Assembly (NCBI GenBank): GCA_028023455.1
Contig: JAQFVV010012396.1
Location: 22,566,750-22,630,749 of the forward strand
Length of the DNA stretch: 64,000 nt
Reading direction: 5' to 3'
Source of the DNA: Epiperipatus broadwayi
Lineage: Eukaryota > Onychophora > Udeonychophora > Euonychophora > Peripatidae
Of the stretch, positions 12,569-23,730 are shown in pieces; the stretch's first letter is position 1, and each line of letters begins with the position of its first letter. A program made the position numbers and the translations under genes. Below the pieces are notes generated by a model that was given only the letters and a program-made list of their open reading frames with translations, made no database searches and was not told where the DNA came from.

Positions 12569-12991
12569 ATGCGAACAAGGGCTCAAGCCAAAATGGAACT
12601 TCAAGAAAAGGAAGTAAAAAAAGGGAATGGAGAGGAGATGAAAGTAAAGGATACAATGGTCTATAGTAATATTATGGATATGTTAAAGCAAATGAGGATG
12701 GAGCAAGAGCAATTCATGAAAGAACTCATGGACAGTCACGAGAGAAGGATAGAAGAATGGATGGTAAAGGTAAAGATAGACTGCCAGAAAAGAAGGGCTG
12801 AAGTCAGGGAAGAAATAAGAAATGAGGTCATCCTGCAATCAGAGGCTAATGACACATGGAATGGATTTCACCAAGAGATTAAGATGGATGAACAAAGGAG
12901 TATGGGGCCATGTGCATATGAGGAATCAGAAATAGTGGAGGATAGAGGTAGAGAGTTAGCAGAATTTGATTGGGAAAAGGACATAGGGTGA
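12569..12991 (+). pseudogene. gag: Gypsy gag, N-terminal coiled-coil part
   Basis: 140-codon frame from ATG at 12569 (MRTRAQAKMEL) to TGA at 12989-12991. Residues ~35-85 are rich in charged residues with Met/Leu spacing (MDMLKQMRMEQEQFMKELMD), suggesting a coiled coil. This is usual for the amino-terminal part of gypsy Gag, which assembles the particle. The frame is cut by a TGA lying in GGGTGACCA, which could have been CGA before deamination of a CpG. The rest of Gag resumes in another frame at 13083, so at least one frameshift has also occurred. There is no recognisable capsid fold in this piece. It is a broken gene. Confidence 0.6.
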
Positions 12992-13082
12992 CCAGAAAGG
13001 GAGATAAGACAGATGAAAAGGTGGAAGTGGTTAGAGTGGAGGATCATAGATTGATGATGAGCATACAGGAGATTTAAGTCAG

Positions 13083-13787
13083 GTGGCAAAGGTAGTAGCA
13101 AGGTTAAATACAAAAGTTGAAGAGGGTATCAAGAGGTCAGACAATAGTAGTACCAATGCCAACATAGAGGGCATAGGACCAAGAACCAGTGAAGAATGTG
13201 GAATTATGAGAGCTGGAAATTGCATGGATTATCCTGTGGGCTTCTACCAATATCTGAAGATCCAAGTCTTCACTGAAAACCCTGGAGAAAACCCGATGGA
13301 GCATTTGAACATCCTAGAACAGTACTTCAAATTTGGTAGAATGAGTGAGGAGGCCAAGATAGCAGTTGCCTGCAGCCATTTGCAGGGCAAATCACAAGTC
13401 TGGTGGAACTCACTGTTCCAGAAACCCATCACATTTGAAGGATATTATAAAGCATTGGAGACCAGTTATTGGAGTGAGGAACTCCAAGAAGATATGTTAC
13501 CTCGGATAAAACAGGATAAATGGAGACCGGAGGAATCATTTATAACATTCTTCCGTCATCAAGTAGATAAGTTACGAATGATGACTGCAAATCCATTCTC
13601 TGAGACACAAATACTCCGGATAATTAGGCCCAGGTTTCCAAAGAATATTGAACAAACTCTAATCAGTACAGAGATTAAAGAGTCAGTGGAACAAATGGCG
13701 GAACTGTTGATCACATTGGACCAGAGTAAAGATCGAGTAGAGCTTCAGGAGGCCAAAGAAGGGGAAAACAGCAGCAGGTACAAGTAG
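13083..13787 (+). pseudogene. gag: Gypsy gag, capsid region
   Basis: 234-codon frame encoding a retrotransposon Gag capsid-like domain. Residues ~75-150 carry the typical features NPMEHLNILEQYFKF, the small/hydrophobic run CSHLQGKSQVWWN, and then FEGYYKALETSYW. The Trp-Trp followed by an F-x-x-Y/F element is characteristic of the retrotransposon gag family. The C-terminal third is charged. No CCHC zinc knuckle was found in or after it, so RNA binding may rely on basic residues or the knuckle has been lost. The apparent start codon is GTG only because the frame is broken upstream; it is the continuation of the 12569 frame after a frameshift. It ends at TAG before the protease region. Confidence 0.75.
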
Positions 13788-13839
13788 CAAACCTAGGTTA
13801 TGGGGAAGAGAGAGAAACATTGAAAATGGCTCTCCAGTT

Positions 13840-14490
13840 ATGTCCAAAATTAATGATCGAGTTGGAAGGACTGGTGGTCAATGCACTATTCAATTCAGGA
13901 AGTCAGATCTCTATTATGTCTCAAGAAATGTTTGGCAGGTTAAAGAATGGCTGTGCAGAACTCAGAATGCTGTCATTATAATTGGTTCAGGTACTGTTGG
14001 CGAATGAAAAAAGGGTAAAACTGGAGTCCCAACAGGTCTACGTAAGGATAAATATCGCAGGAGAAAAGTTTGACCATGTATTGGTGATCTTGGATGGGTT
14101 GATCCATGACCTTGTGTTAGGTTTCGATTTCATGCACAAGGTGGGATGCATACTGAACTATAAACAGGGCTATACTGAGATAAATGGCGCACGGCTAAAC
14201 TTTGTGAAAAAAGACCAAGATGATAGAGAAGTTTATCACGGAGAAATTCTTGCACAGAACACATTGATGGAGATAGAGTGGGAACATATAGTGGGTGAAT
14301 CGACATTAATAGATAATGACCACAGGGATAGGCTGAGGAAGATTCTCACGAGGAATAGCATGGTATTCTCAGAGTTCCTGGGAATCATTCAAGGTTATGA
14401 GCATCGGATGACTTATGGAGGACTCAGACATATCGGGCTCATGCTTACCCGATACCCTACCAATATAAGCAAGAAGTTGAGGCATAGATA
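13840..14490 (+). pseudogene. pol: Gypsy aspartic protease (pol N-terminus), catalytic Asp lost
   Basis: In frame 2 the translation near 13860-13930 reads LVVNALFNSGSQISIMSQE, which is the flap-less start of a retropepsin. The active-site triad should be D-S/T-G, but the codon at 13892-13894 is AAT, giving N-S-G. A TAA at 13979 interrupts the frame. It continues through LVLGFDFM (about 14118-14141), the conserved (I/L)LGxDF(L/M) element near the protease C terminus. The end of this frame (EHRMTYGGLRHIG...) is the linker towards RT, where a further frameshift occurs near 14430. The protease would be inactive. The Asn codon is preceded by C, so the change can be explained by CpG deamination. 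Confidence 0.75.
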
Positions 14491-15220
14491 GATATGATGC
14501 TAAAATGGGGGGTTATTTCAAAGTGTTCATCACCATTTAATAATCCTATTGTGACTGAAAAAAAAGGATGGATCCATCCGATTATGTTTGGATGCCCAGC
14601 ACCTGAATAAGATAACTATTCTGGACATTAATGCTCCACCCCCTATAAGTGAAGTACTCACAAGATTTAAAGGAAAAGAGGTATTTTTGATGTTCGATTT
14701 GACGGCCAGCTACTGGCAGATCAAGCTACATCCTTTTGATAGGAAGTACACGACATTTAGATATGATGGACATGCATACAACTTTAATAGGATTCCATTC
14801 GGATTGAGAAATAGTGGAGCAGGGCTTGTCCGATGTTTGGATCAAGTATTAGATGATAAGATAAAGAGTTTCATTGTGATGTATGTGGACAACATTGTCA
14901 TCGTGTCTGAGAATATCGAGGAACATTTCAAACATGTGGAAGGGTTCTTGGATGAATGTAAAGGGAAAGGCATCAGGATTAATTTAAACAAAAGTCACAT
15001 AATGGCAACGGAAGTTAAGTTCCTGGGCCATATCATTAGTGAGAAAGGAATAGTACCAAACCCGGAGAAGATCGAAGCCATCCAGGAATTTCCAACTCCT
15101 CAGAACAGAAAACACATTAAATCATTTCTGGGTTTATGTAACTTCTATAATCGGTTTTATAGAGGGTTCTCATTGGACATGGAACCACTATTACATTTTC
15201 TGAAAAAGGAAACACCATAG
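14430..15220 (+). pseudogene. pol: Gypsy reverse transcriptase, catalytic YVDD changed to YVDN
   Basis: Fingers-region sequence (MMLKWGVISKCSSPFNNPIV, about 14493-14552) appears in a shifted frame. The main frame then runs through DAQHLNK, FDLTASYWQI (motif A, Asp present), YNFNRIPFGLRNS (motif B region) and MYVDNIVIVS (motif C). The second Asp of the Y-x-D-D box is Asn (AAC at 14891-14893), which abolishes catalysis. Motif D/E and thumb sequences follow (KFLGHIIS, GLCNFYNRF). The frame stops at a TAG at 15218. The family is Ty3/gypsy by motif content and by the order protease-RT-RNase H-integrase. The neighbouring RNase H continues in the same frame after the stop. Confidence 0.9.
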
Positions 15221-15877
15221 AGATGGGGGGAACAACACAAACAGAGCTTTCAGAGAGTAAAAGTAGGCTTCTTGGAAACGGTTATGTTGGCATATCCGGA
15301 CTTCAGCAAGACTTTTTTTGTACAAACCGATAGTAGTGGATTCGGATTAGGAGCCACGATGTTCCAAATACAGGAGGGAGGTCAACACAGAGTCCTTTGT
15401 TTTATTAGCCGGTTGCTGAAAGGCCTGGAACTTAATTATACTGTTACAAAGAAGGAGGCTCTCGTGGTAATATGGGCATTTAAAAAATTCCGGCAATACT
15501 TGGTTGGATCAGACATTGTGGTATTAACCGACCACCGCAGCCTTGAGTTCCTAAATCACAGTTTTCTGTCTAACAATAGGTTGTTGAGATGGAGCTTGTT
15601 CCTACAAGAGTTTAACTACAAAGTAGTGTATTACCGTGGGAAGGATAATATTGTGGCCAATATGCTTAGTCGCTACCCAATAGCAATGAGTCAAGACATG
15701 AAATGTGATGGGGCATACATTGTGGTTACTGATATGGATGGAGAACCCAAGATAGTGAGTGAAATTTATAATTTAAAAGAACACCAAAGGAAGGATCTGG
15801 AGTGCAGACAATTGATAAAACATTTACGGCATCAATCTGTATCAGAGATAAAGGGAAACACCCTATGGCAGGACTGA
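15221..15877 (+). pseudogene. pol: Gypsy RNase H domain
   Basis: Same frame as the RT, separated by one stop at 15218. The order is typical of the gypsy RNase H: FVQTDSSGFGLGATM (first catalytic Asp, 15310-15360), TKKEALVVIWAFKKF (catalytic Glu), VVLTDHRSLEFL (catalytic Asp), then the tail motif NIVANMLSRYP, where family members have V-A-D-x-L-S-R. That Asp codon (15659-15661) is AAT, again preceded by C. The domain degrades the RNA strand of the hybrid during reverse transcription. The frame ends at TGA near 15875, in the context GACTGAAAC. This could have been CGA, and it is followed in frame by the integrase. Confidence 0.85.
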
Positions 15878-16522
15878 AACCACTTCTGCATGAAAGGAGG
15901 ACTCTTGCAATGGATGCTCAAGCAAAAGAAGCAGACACACATCATCATGCCCAGGGCCTTGAGAAAACAGACCATTCAGTATGTCCATGAAACATATGGG
16001 CATTATGGGAGAAAGAAAGTGGATAGTTGCCTTAGACATTGTTTCTACTGGCCAGGAATGCATGATGACATTGCAAATGTTATTAGAACATGTGATACCT
16101 GCACCCGAACTAAACCCCCTAATGTATCAGGAGTAGGATCATTAAAGCCCATATACACCGATCAGCCAAACCATTTACTAGCCATCAACTTTTATGGTCC
16201 ATTGCCGGCTTTTAATAAGAAGAAGTACCTACTGGTCATGTATGACCTCTTCTCAAAATTGGTGGCTGCATATTCAGTCATGCAAGCCAATGCTAAGCAG
16301 ACCATTAATGCACTTGAGCAACAACATTTGAAGATGGTGGGAATTCCTACTCGGATCTTATCGGATCACGGGACACCATTTACGTCACATGAGTGGAAGA
16401 AATGGGTTACTAAACACAGAATAAAGCACACATTGACATCGATCCATAATCCTCAGTCGAACCCATGTGATCGGGTCATGAGAGAGCTTGGGCGTTTGTT
16501 TTGTGTATATATATATATCTGA
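15878..16522 (+). pseudogene. pol: Gypsy integrase, zinc finger and catalytic core
   Basis: The H-H-C-C zinc finger is intact: HETYGH about 15988-16005 and CDTC about 16095-16106. In the core, the first catalytic Asp is missing: LLAINFYGP has Asn (AAC 16187-16189) where D-F-x-G-P is expected. The second Asp is present in LSDHGTPFTS. The Glu position reads N-P-C-D-R-V-M-R-E, with Asp where the family has Glu. The frame then runs into a TATATATATA tract at 16506-16519 that is not part of an integrase and ends it. A DDE integrase with two of three acidic residues altered would be inactive. Confidence 0.85.
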
Positions 16523-17000
16523 TGACCATTATATGTGGGTGAGGGAAACCCCACGTATAATAAACATGATCAATTATGCAAAGAATGAGTCTACAGGTTT
16601 TGAAACCATTCAGCTACATTTTGGGAAACATATCCCATGTCCATTTAATGCTCGATTACCTGTAGGAACCAAAGTAATAAATAGGAGAAGGGACATGGAG
16701 CAAGCGTGTAGTCAGATGGAAAGAATGGGTGAAATAAGAAGGTGAAGGTTCAAGGGGGTGGAAAATCAATTCAGGATCGGTGATAAGGTCATGGTAAGGG
16801 TGCAGCCTGTAAGTTACCCAGTGCAAAATATATTTAAGAAGTTCCAACCCATTTATGAAGACCATACACGATCGAAAAGCTGTATGGGAATAATGCCTAT
16901 GTTATAGCCCAGGAAACAGAAGCCCAGGAAACAGAAGAAAAAGGAGTATACAATGCTCGATCACTAAAGCTATTCAATAGAGAAAAACAACCACCAGATA
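16520..17000 (+). pseudogene. pol: Gypsy integrase C-terminal domain remnant
   Basis: After the AT insertion the reading continues in another frame as DDHYMWVRETPRIINMI, then FETIQLHFGKHIPCPF, and after further breaks NQFRIGDKVMVRVQP and KKFQPIYE. These match the integrase C-terminal region that precedes the strand-transfer tail of gypsy elements (FxxGDxVxV... followed by a G-P-(Y/F)-like segment). A 15-bp tandem duplication (GCCCAGGAAACAGAA twice, 16906-16935) lies near the end. The frame is broken by stops at 16743 and beyond. Confidence 0.7.
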
Positions 17001-17871
17001 AAACTTAAGGGCAGTCACAAATAAAGGAAGAATTTAATGATAACAAAATTGGTAATGGAAATGGACCACGAGTCATGTAGAATGGAGTGTAACATTGATC
17101 ATCATAACATGAAGAAATGATGAGCCGATAAGTGGAAAAAGGGATGAAGGACATTATGATAAAATGAGAAAGCATAAGATAAATATTAGTGTGAGGTCAT
17201 AGATCGAGGCTGAAGGCATGTAGGTTTAGATATTGGTAAATGGGTCTGAACAGTAGTTGGTTATGCCTTCTTCGTTATTCATTCATGCATGTTCTGCAGT
17301 GCACCAAATCTTATCATACAGAGAACACAGGGTCAGAGATCCCATTCTCATAATGACTCACTGGATTAAGATTTCCAGTTAGATATTGGACAGATATCGT
17401 GAGTCAATGGTTTAGAGACAAATCTATGGGGAAAAGAACCCCTTCTATAAATTAAGAGCTATCAGAAAATAAACTGAGCTCATGGATGAGCTGGACGAAA
17501 AGATGCCAGCCTCCCAACCCACCTCAGTAATAGTGTCCACAGTTGACACTTAGGGGTTTATCATTTGCAGGATGTGATGTATGAACAGGTTTAATTGTGT
17601 CACAGAGATATCCTGTGAATTCGAACCTGTATATGAGTATTAGGCAGAAATAAAATGCATGTAATGTAATGACAAGATTAAATTGGTTTGGCAATGCTGG
17701 TTGGGTCATCAAGGAGAAAGAATGTAATTTACCTGGTCGCCTCTCTAAAGATCGACCTCATCGCTAAATTATATTAGGAATGCATAAATCTAAAAAGATT
17801 TGAACAGTCGTTGGGAGCATCTAGCTTTCGATGCATAAAGTTAATTTTTTTTTTTTGACAAAAAAAAATTT
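17001..17871 (+). other. Gypsy 3' untranslated region
   Basis: About 870 bp between the end of pol and the polypurine tract with no clear reading frame. No envelope-like gene is recognised here. A 62-codon minus-strand frame inside it has no features. Confidence 0.5.
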
Positions 17872-17880
17872 AAAGGAGGG
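17872..17880 (+). promoter_or_regulatory. Polypurine tract of gypsy element
   Basis: AAAGGAGGG followed by TAACGG and then TGTAATG, the 3' LTR start. This is the plus-strand primer site expected just upstream of a 3' LTR. Confidence 0.7.
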
Positions 17881-17886
17881 TAACGG

Positions 17887-19604
17887 TGTAATGTGATGAT
17901 CGCACATACTGCGGTCACACATATAAATATTAAACATTCATAGAATATTAATCATGTTTGATAAAATAAAGAAAAAAGAAAAAAAGCGAGCTTAGAAAAT
18001 TTACAGAACAGAGAAATGTTTCAATTAATTAAAAAAGAGAGGGAAGTAGAATCAAAAAGATTCTTATCTTTTACCCTCCAAAGTTCGGATTTTGGTGAAA
18101 TTAAATTGTAAAATTAGAATTATTGGAGGTGTATGTTAAAAAATAAAATGATAAAGAAATATAAATCAAATGCAAGTTAAAATCTGATTTTGAAAGAAAG
18201 TAAAGTTTAAAAAAAAATGTCAAATAGCACGCAAAACATAGAAAGTTAAACATAATCAAAAGATAAGGATCTGGGTTTTAAAGTACACATTTGACGATAA
18301 ACAAAATGTGCGTATGGAGTGTATTTGAAGCGGAATATAGACAGCAATAATAAATGATTGTCTAAACTTAAATAAAAAAAAGAGAGAAAAACATGTATTA
18401 AAATCTGTGTAATTATATTAAAAAATATTGAAATAAATAAATGTACATAGTGCTACTAGATTGGGTAAAACAAATTTACATATGGCCGAAGGCATAGTAA
18501 GAAAGGTGTGAGTGAAAGTGAAAACAAAGGATCGGAAGGACAAAGGCTGGTGGAATTTTTTAATTAAAAAAAAAGTTTTTCAGTGGAGATTAGAGTGAGA
18601 GACTTCGTGTCGAGAGGGTGGTAATAGACAGCTCCAATAATCAACCACTATAGTTAACAAATATGACTTTCGACATTGGTGCCTCATCTAGAATGGCTAG
18701 CTAAGGCCATCGTGATCACTGGTCGATCGCTCTTACTGTACTAATGGTTCTTGTCAAAATATAACAACTGCCGTCATAGCGCCTGCCAATGGATTCATTT
18801 AGTTGCTTTGTCCTTGATGCCTTGAACACGGAGAAGCTACACACAACCAAATCTAACCTGTGACCGTCCCTCCCAAAGAAGTGGAGAAAACCCACGTAAT
18901 GGTCGGCAAGACATCGGATAAATTCAAAGACTAAAACCTAGGTAAAGATACATACTGTTTTGTTATATATTTCAATGTGCACATAGTTTAATTAGACAAT
19001 GGCCACATGCCTTTTGTGAAAGATAAAGACATTCTTGAATTTTTTGATAAATACGCAGACTGACGATTTATAAATGTACCATCATTTATAATAGTTTTAT
19101 ATATATATTCTTTTCTTGTAGCACTATGGATTATAATCTGTTTTTTCATTTCATGTTAATGTGTTTTTTTTATATCACTTTTACGATTAATTTATTCTAT
19201 TAAATCTATTATTTTATTTAAACCTGACTTGTCTCATTCTTCGCCACTCCAAAAAAGGGTAGTCTAGTCTAAGGGTGGGAAAACTATTATTCTTTTTTTT
19301 TATTATTGAATTAGCACGTGGAAGTTGGTGGTGCAGTATTTGATCCCGTTAAATTTATAAATCAGCCAAGCGCTGTAACTCTGTCAGATCTTACAGCAGT
19401 CGACAGACGGTTGGTCGGGAAAAAGAATCTGGTGCTATATCCGTATAGCATACAGATTCGGTCAAATACGGATATAGACTCGTGTATGTCTGTATGTTCT
19501 CTCCGCTTGAGGTAGTGGAAAGTGGACGATCTTGAATTATTAGAATTCCCCATTATGCACTCATAAAATGGAAGCCAGCCTTCGATCATCCCATGCCCGT
19601 TACA
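17887..19604 (+). repeat. Gypsy element 3' LTR
   Basis: Starts TGTAATGTGATGATCG after the polypurine tract and ends CCCGTTACA, just before an AT dinucleotide tract. Length is about 1.72 kb. Its last ~995 bp match 10251-11244. ATTTTATTTAAACCTGACTTG at about 19210-19230 resembles a transcript 3' region. The CpG patterns differ between the two LTRs in both directions. Confidence 0.85.
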
Positions 19605-20159
19605 ATATATATATATAAGTTTTAGTCTGCAGTTGAGAATGAATTCTATATTGCAAGTAGATTATAACATTGCAATACATTTAATTAAATAACACTGTTT
19701 AATTTCAATATTGACATCAATTATTTACAAGTTTATTGACTACTTAAAGATTAAATTTGTTTAAATATCACTGCAGATTATGTTATTGTCTAAATTTGCT
19801 TTTGATACATGTATCCCATGCTGTGATTTAGAATATATTCATTATTTTTTGCTTTTCAGTTTAGATTATGAGGTTGTGAAATATTTACATAAATTTAATA
19901 TAAATAACTGTTAAAAAATTTTCACTCAAAAAGTATCACATATTATTTAGTATCATTTAATTATCATTTAATTCTATATTATATATAGTTAAATATACAA
20001 TAATTATTTTTATACAAATTAGTGCAGTGATAGTGTAATACAGGGCTGACCCAAGCTGGGCAATCACTTAGAGCATAATAATTTAGAGTGCGACAGTCAG
20101 CATCAATTAAAGAGAAATATTTATCAATGTCTTTAATTATACATATTTATACTTTAGTG
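19605..20159. other. AT-rich spacer, nothing recognised
   Basis: A short AT tract directly abuts the gypsy 3' LTR. The rest is AT-rich without features. Confidence 0.5.
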
Positions 20160-20627
20160 CAGGGGTCCCCAACCTTTTTGCACTTAAGAGCACATTCCAT
20201 AATACCGGCCAGGTGGCAGGCACCATTTATTTTTTCAGCTAGGTGGCGGGCACCATTTATTTTTTATCTGGACATAATTGCTGATATATTTTTGACTTCG
20301 TTTATGGAGAAGCCACAGTTCATCACATCACATCACATGTAAATTTATAGTTGGATATTGTTAATAATACACATAATGTACAAAAACATATTTATTTCAA
20401 AAATTAAATTTTAACATATAATTGACGTTTATATTTTTACGCTGTAAAAGTATAGTATTTCCTACAATTTGATTGCAATATAATACAATAATACATAAAA
20501 AAAATTCAAAAATTATTTTTTTTTGTATCAGATAAATAATTTTTTATCGTGTTCGGATAGTGGCGGGCACACATAAAATGGTCTGTGGTCACCATGGTGC
20601 TCGCGGGCATAGGTTTGGGGACTCCTG
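20160..20627. mobile_element. hAT-like MITE with 8-bp target duplication
   Basis: Left terminus CAGGGGTCCCCAACC; right terminus GGTTTGGGGACTCCTG, whose complement is CAGGAGTCCCCAAACC. These inverted ends are of the CAGGGGTC type common in hAT elements. They are flanked by CTTTAGTG (20152-20159) and CTTTAGAG (20628-20635), an 8-bp duplication with one mismatch, as expected for hAT. The 468-bp body lacks coding capacity. It contains a 30-bp near-perfect tandem pair (AGGTGGCAGGCACCATTTAT at 20211 and again at 20241) and GGCGGGCAC near the other end, possibly subterminal transposase-binding repeats. Confidence 0.85.
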
Positions 20628-20732
20628 CTTTAGAGCTTATGCAAAATTAAAATGTAAATAAAAAAAGTTTATTCCATTATTTTATTTAGCATATAGTCAT
20701 CATTTCATGTGATTACACATACTGTTAATAAA

Positions 20733-20870
20733 AGTACCAAACTCTCCATACTAGTTTGGGGATGTTGAATGATTACGTACTAGATAGGGATTTTATGCAC
20801 AAACCATCCTGCATTCATTGATTACAAAGGCTTACCCTAGGTGACACTACTGTATGGAGAGTTTGGTACT
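20733..20870 (-). mobile_element. Small palindromic MITE, copy 1
   Basis: 138 bp with inverted ends AGTACCAAACTCTCCATAC...GTATGGAGAGTTTGGTACT. Read in reverse complement, it matches 28327-28442 across the ends (CTCTCCATACAGTAGTG) and the interior (TTGTGCATAAAAT..CTATCTAGT). It is non-coding. The superfamily is uncertain; a TA-containing junction would fit Tc1/mariner, but the palindromic ends blur the boundary. Confidence 0.65.
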
Positions 20871-23475
20871 CTTATTTTGTTTATATTGTTTCATTATGAT
20901 TTATTTGTGTGTATATTGTTTTTGAATTATATATATAAAAAAACATAGAATATTTTTCATATTGCTATCCATGGGAATATTGAGATGGAAATTTGCCCAG
21001 GTTAATCAAAAATTCTTAGTCAGGCACTGGTGTAATGATCACAAGAACTAAAAAATAACTAATTAGAAATCAAACAATCACTTTTGGTATTTAAAATATC
21101 ACGACATGATTTTTTCTAAAAAATATGGCAACCACAACAAAAAAATCTACATTATTAGAAAATTTGAAATTAAATTAGTGGAAGACACTATATTTTTAAA
21201 ATTATCAAAGAAAATAAAATTACAATTTAAAAAATGTATACATTTTACAAATAAAAATCTTAATGTTTTTAAGTAATGTCTTTAACATAGATATAAGCAT
21301 TAGTCAGGGATATTTAGTTAGGTTTATAAAGTTAGAACAGTAGAAAATTTGAAAATTTCTCGGGTTAATTTCAAACAGTAACAAATAAAAGGATTTGACA
21401 ATTTATATATGGAACTATTCTCTCAACTTATTATTTGGATAGTCAAATGACATGTTATAACTCAAGAAAAATCATAAACAGTTTTATTGTTTAAACAATT
21501 ATAAACTAAGAAAATTTATGATCTAGTGCCCAAATATGGGCCCCATGAAACTTTTTGCAAAAATGCTAAGATTTTTCTTTCAAGTAAACAGCCATAGCCA
21601 CACACCTAACCATCCAATTCTGGTCAAAAAATAAATATTTATTTTCTAAAGGAGTATGCAAGAATTGAAAACTTCTCAAATCTTTCCTGTTCTACTGTTG
21701 ACAAGCATGATATAATAGGGGGAATAATGTTTAGAAAAATAAATTCTGGAAAATAGTAAAATACTATATTCAATAAAACTATAATAAAATATAAAATGTT
21801 AAATCAGTTGGCTTTTATAAAGAAAATAAAGTTAAATCAAATATAAAGTGAATTAACATTATAAAAATGTTAGTGACACATCCTTACAATATATGAAATC
21901 TATCTTTTAAAAATTATGATGCAAACATGTACTGGATTATGAATATCATACTTAGAATTTTCACCCAATTTGTACACATAAACAAGTCAATGATGATGAA
22001 TACTAGATCATAAAAATTAAAATCGTATAATGTTAACATCTTAATAGCAATAATCTTATGCAGCTGAACTATTACTGAAATATTTTGTATTTCTATATCA
22101 TTTGGTGCAAAACTTTTATAATAACTATGAATCCTTGTATTTATTAACTTGTTCTGAAAATATGTTATACTAAATGCTTTATTTATATATCTCTAATGAT
22201 TATTTTCCAAAAGATATACTCCTTACATGATCTTTATTACATTATTGAAACCTTTTTGTACTTTATTGTTTAATTATTTATACTGAGACCTTTCCACCAG
22301 AAACAAAATTTATTATCAAATCTTCCTTGAAAGAATTAACATACAATAAAGTATTTATCATCAATACATGAGCAAATCTAGAATGTGATGCTCATTTATA
22401 ACTGCTGGATCGACTCACTTTTTCTGCTGCCTTAAGAAAAACAAACTTTAAAGTTGAATACATTAATATGTCTTGTGGGAACATTAATTTTCCTTCTATT
22501 TAATTGGCATTTGTTTCTATCAATACAAAATATTACAAAATAATAAACATAAGCGAACAAATTCTTCCTTTTGCATTTAAATTAAAATATGTCCAAAATA
22601 TTAGCAAATATGTTTTTTTTTTAAAAAAAATAGTCTCCCATTGTAAAACAATTGATATAGTTTATATTGAAGTTATGAAAATAAACGTATTAAAACTAAA
22701 TATACAAAGAGGAGTGGATAATTAAACTAGAATCTTTTCATAATTGATCAAAATTACATTTTAGCAAAACTAATTAAGCTCATTAAAAGAAAATGATTAA
22801 TTTTATTGAACCCCTATAGTTAAATTTAAATAATTGTAGATTTTAAACAAAACATTTAGGCAACATTTAATCTAAATCTTACTATATGTCAAATAATATA
22901 TATATATTAAATGTAAAATACAGTACCCATTATAAAATATTATATATATAAATAAATAAATTTTAAGAATATATTTAAAGAAAAGTATAATATTTCATTT
23001 TGTGTTCCTCCGAATTTTAATCGATTGATTAATAATTCTAAGAGTATAATTCCTAAATTGCAAAGAAGTAATATAATTTATCAAATTTCATGTGAATGTC
23101 AGAAACATTATATAACCAAATTTAAAATAACGTAAATAGTCAATTTAATACAGCTTCAGTATTCTTTGACCATGAAAAAAGTTGTAATTATAAATTTACA
23201 TTTAATAGTAATAAAATAAATATATTAATGGAAAAAAGAAATCATAAAAAGAGGAAAATTAAAGAGGCAATATTAATTGATAAATGTAAAAATGATGTTA
23301 TTAATAGGCACGTTGTGAATACAGCCATACACAGCTTATGGAAATATACATAACATTACGTTCAAAAATTTGAAATTCAATTAAAGCTGACAAGGATTAC
23401 CACATAATTGAAAGCGCTACAAAATAATTTAAACTATAATATTGTATTTACGTTAAAATATATATATATATAATT
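20871..23475. other. AT-rich spacer, nothing recognised
   Basis: About 2.6 kb without matched repeats or gene-like frames. The 73-codon frame at 22504-22725 is compositional (Lys/Ile/Asn-rich) with no motif. Confidence 0.4.
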
Positions 23476-23721
23476 AGACTATTCATTCAGTATACTAAAT
23501 GTTTCCTATATAGGGAAATACAGGGATTTGAACATATAATTTTTCAGTCTATATTCATTCTCCACTTTGTCTGAAACAACTGAAACACATAACCACATAC
23601 ATGTAAAAATACAACTGTCCATTAAAGTTTAAGAAATTGCTATTTTAATATAAGCCAGGCACTGATAATATATGTGTGTAAGATAATGATCTGGTCTAAC
23701 TGATGAGTGCTGATTCTTCAT

Positions 23722-23730
<9 letters not shown>
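23476..23730. repeat. Dispersed repeat: inverted copy plus linked segment
   Basis: 23476-23613 is the reverse complement of the unit at 23816-23960 (shared TTTTCAGTCTATATTCATTCT and the CCACATACAT block). It is followed by a segment (CTGTCCATTAAAGTTTAA, 23616 onward) that recurs at 24517-24620 in direct orientation. It runs straight into an AT tract. Confidence 0.6.

Larger units (their letters stand above)
9751..19604 (+). mobile_element. Ty3/gypsy LTR retrotransposon, inactive
   Basis: The whole element comprises the 5' LTR (start in the gap, end 11244), primer site, gag, pol with order protease-RT-RNase H-integrase, polypurine tract and 3' LTR. The internal region is about 6.64 kb and each LTR about 1.72 kb, giving roughly 10 kb. 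It is dead: several stops and frameshifts, plus loss of one catalytic residue in each of the four pol enzymes. The right flank is (AT)n starting directly after the LTR. The true left boundary cannot be seen. Confidence 0.88.

Noticed and set aside
13892-13894. APOBEC-like hypermutation as the cause of the Asp-to-Asn changes
   Set aside because: All four sites are preceded by C, and LTR differences go both ways at CpG, which fits methyl-CpG deamination better than strand-biased editing. Not excluded without more copies.
17001-17871. Envelope gene downstream of pol
   Set aside because: No open frame, signal peptide or membrane segment is readable in this interval.
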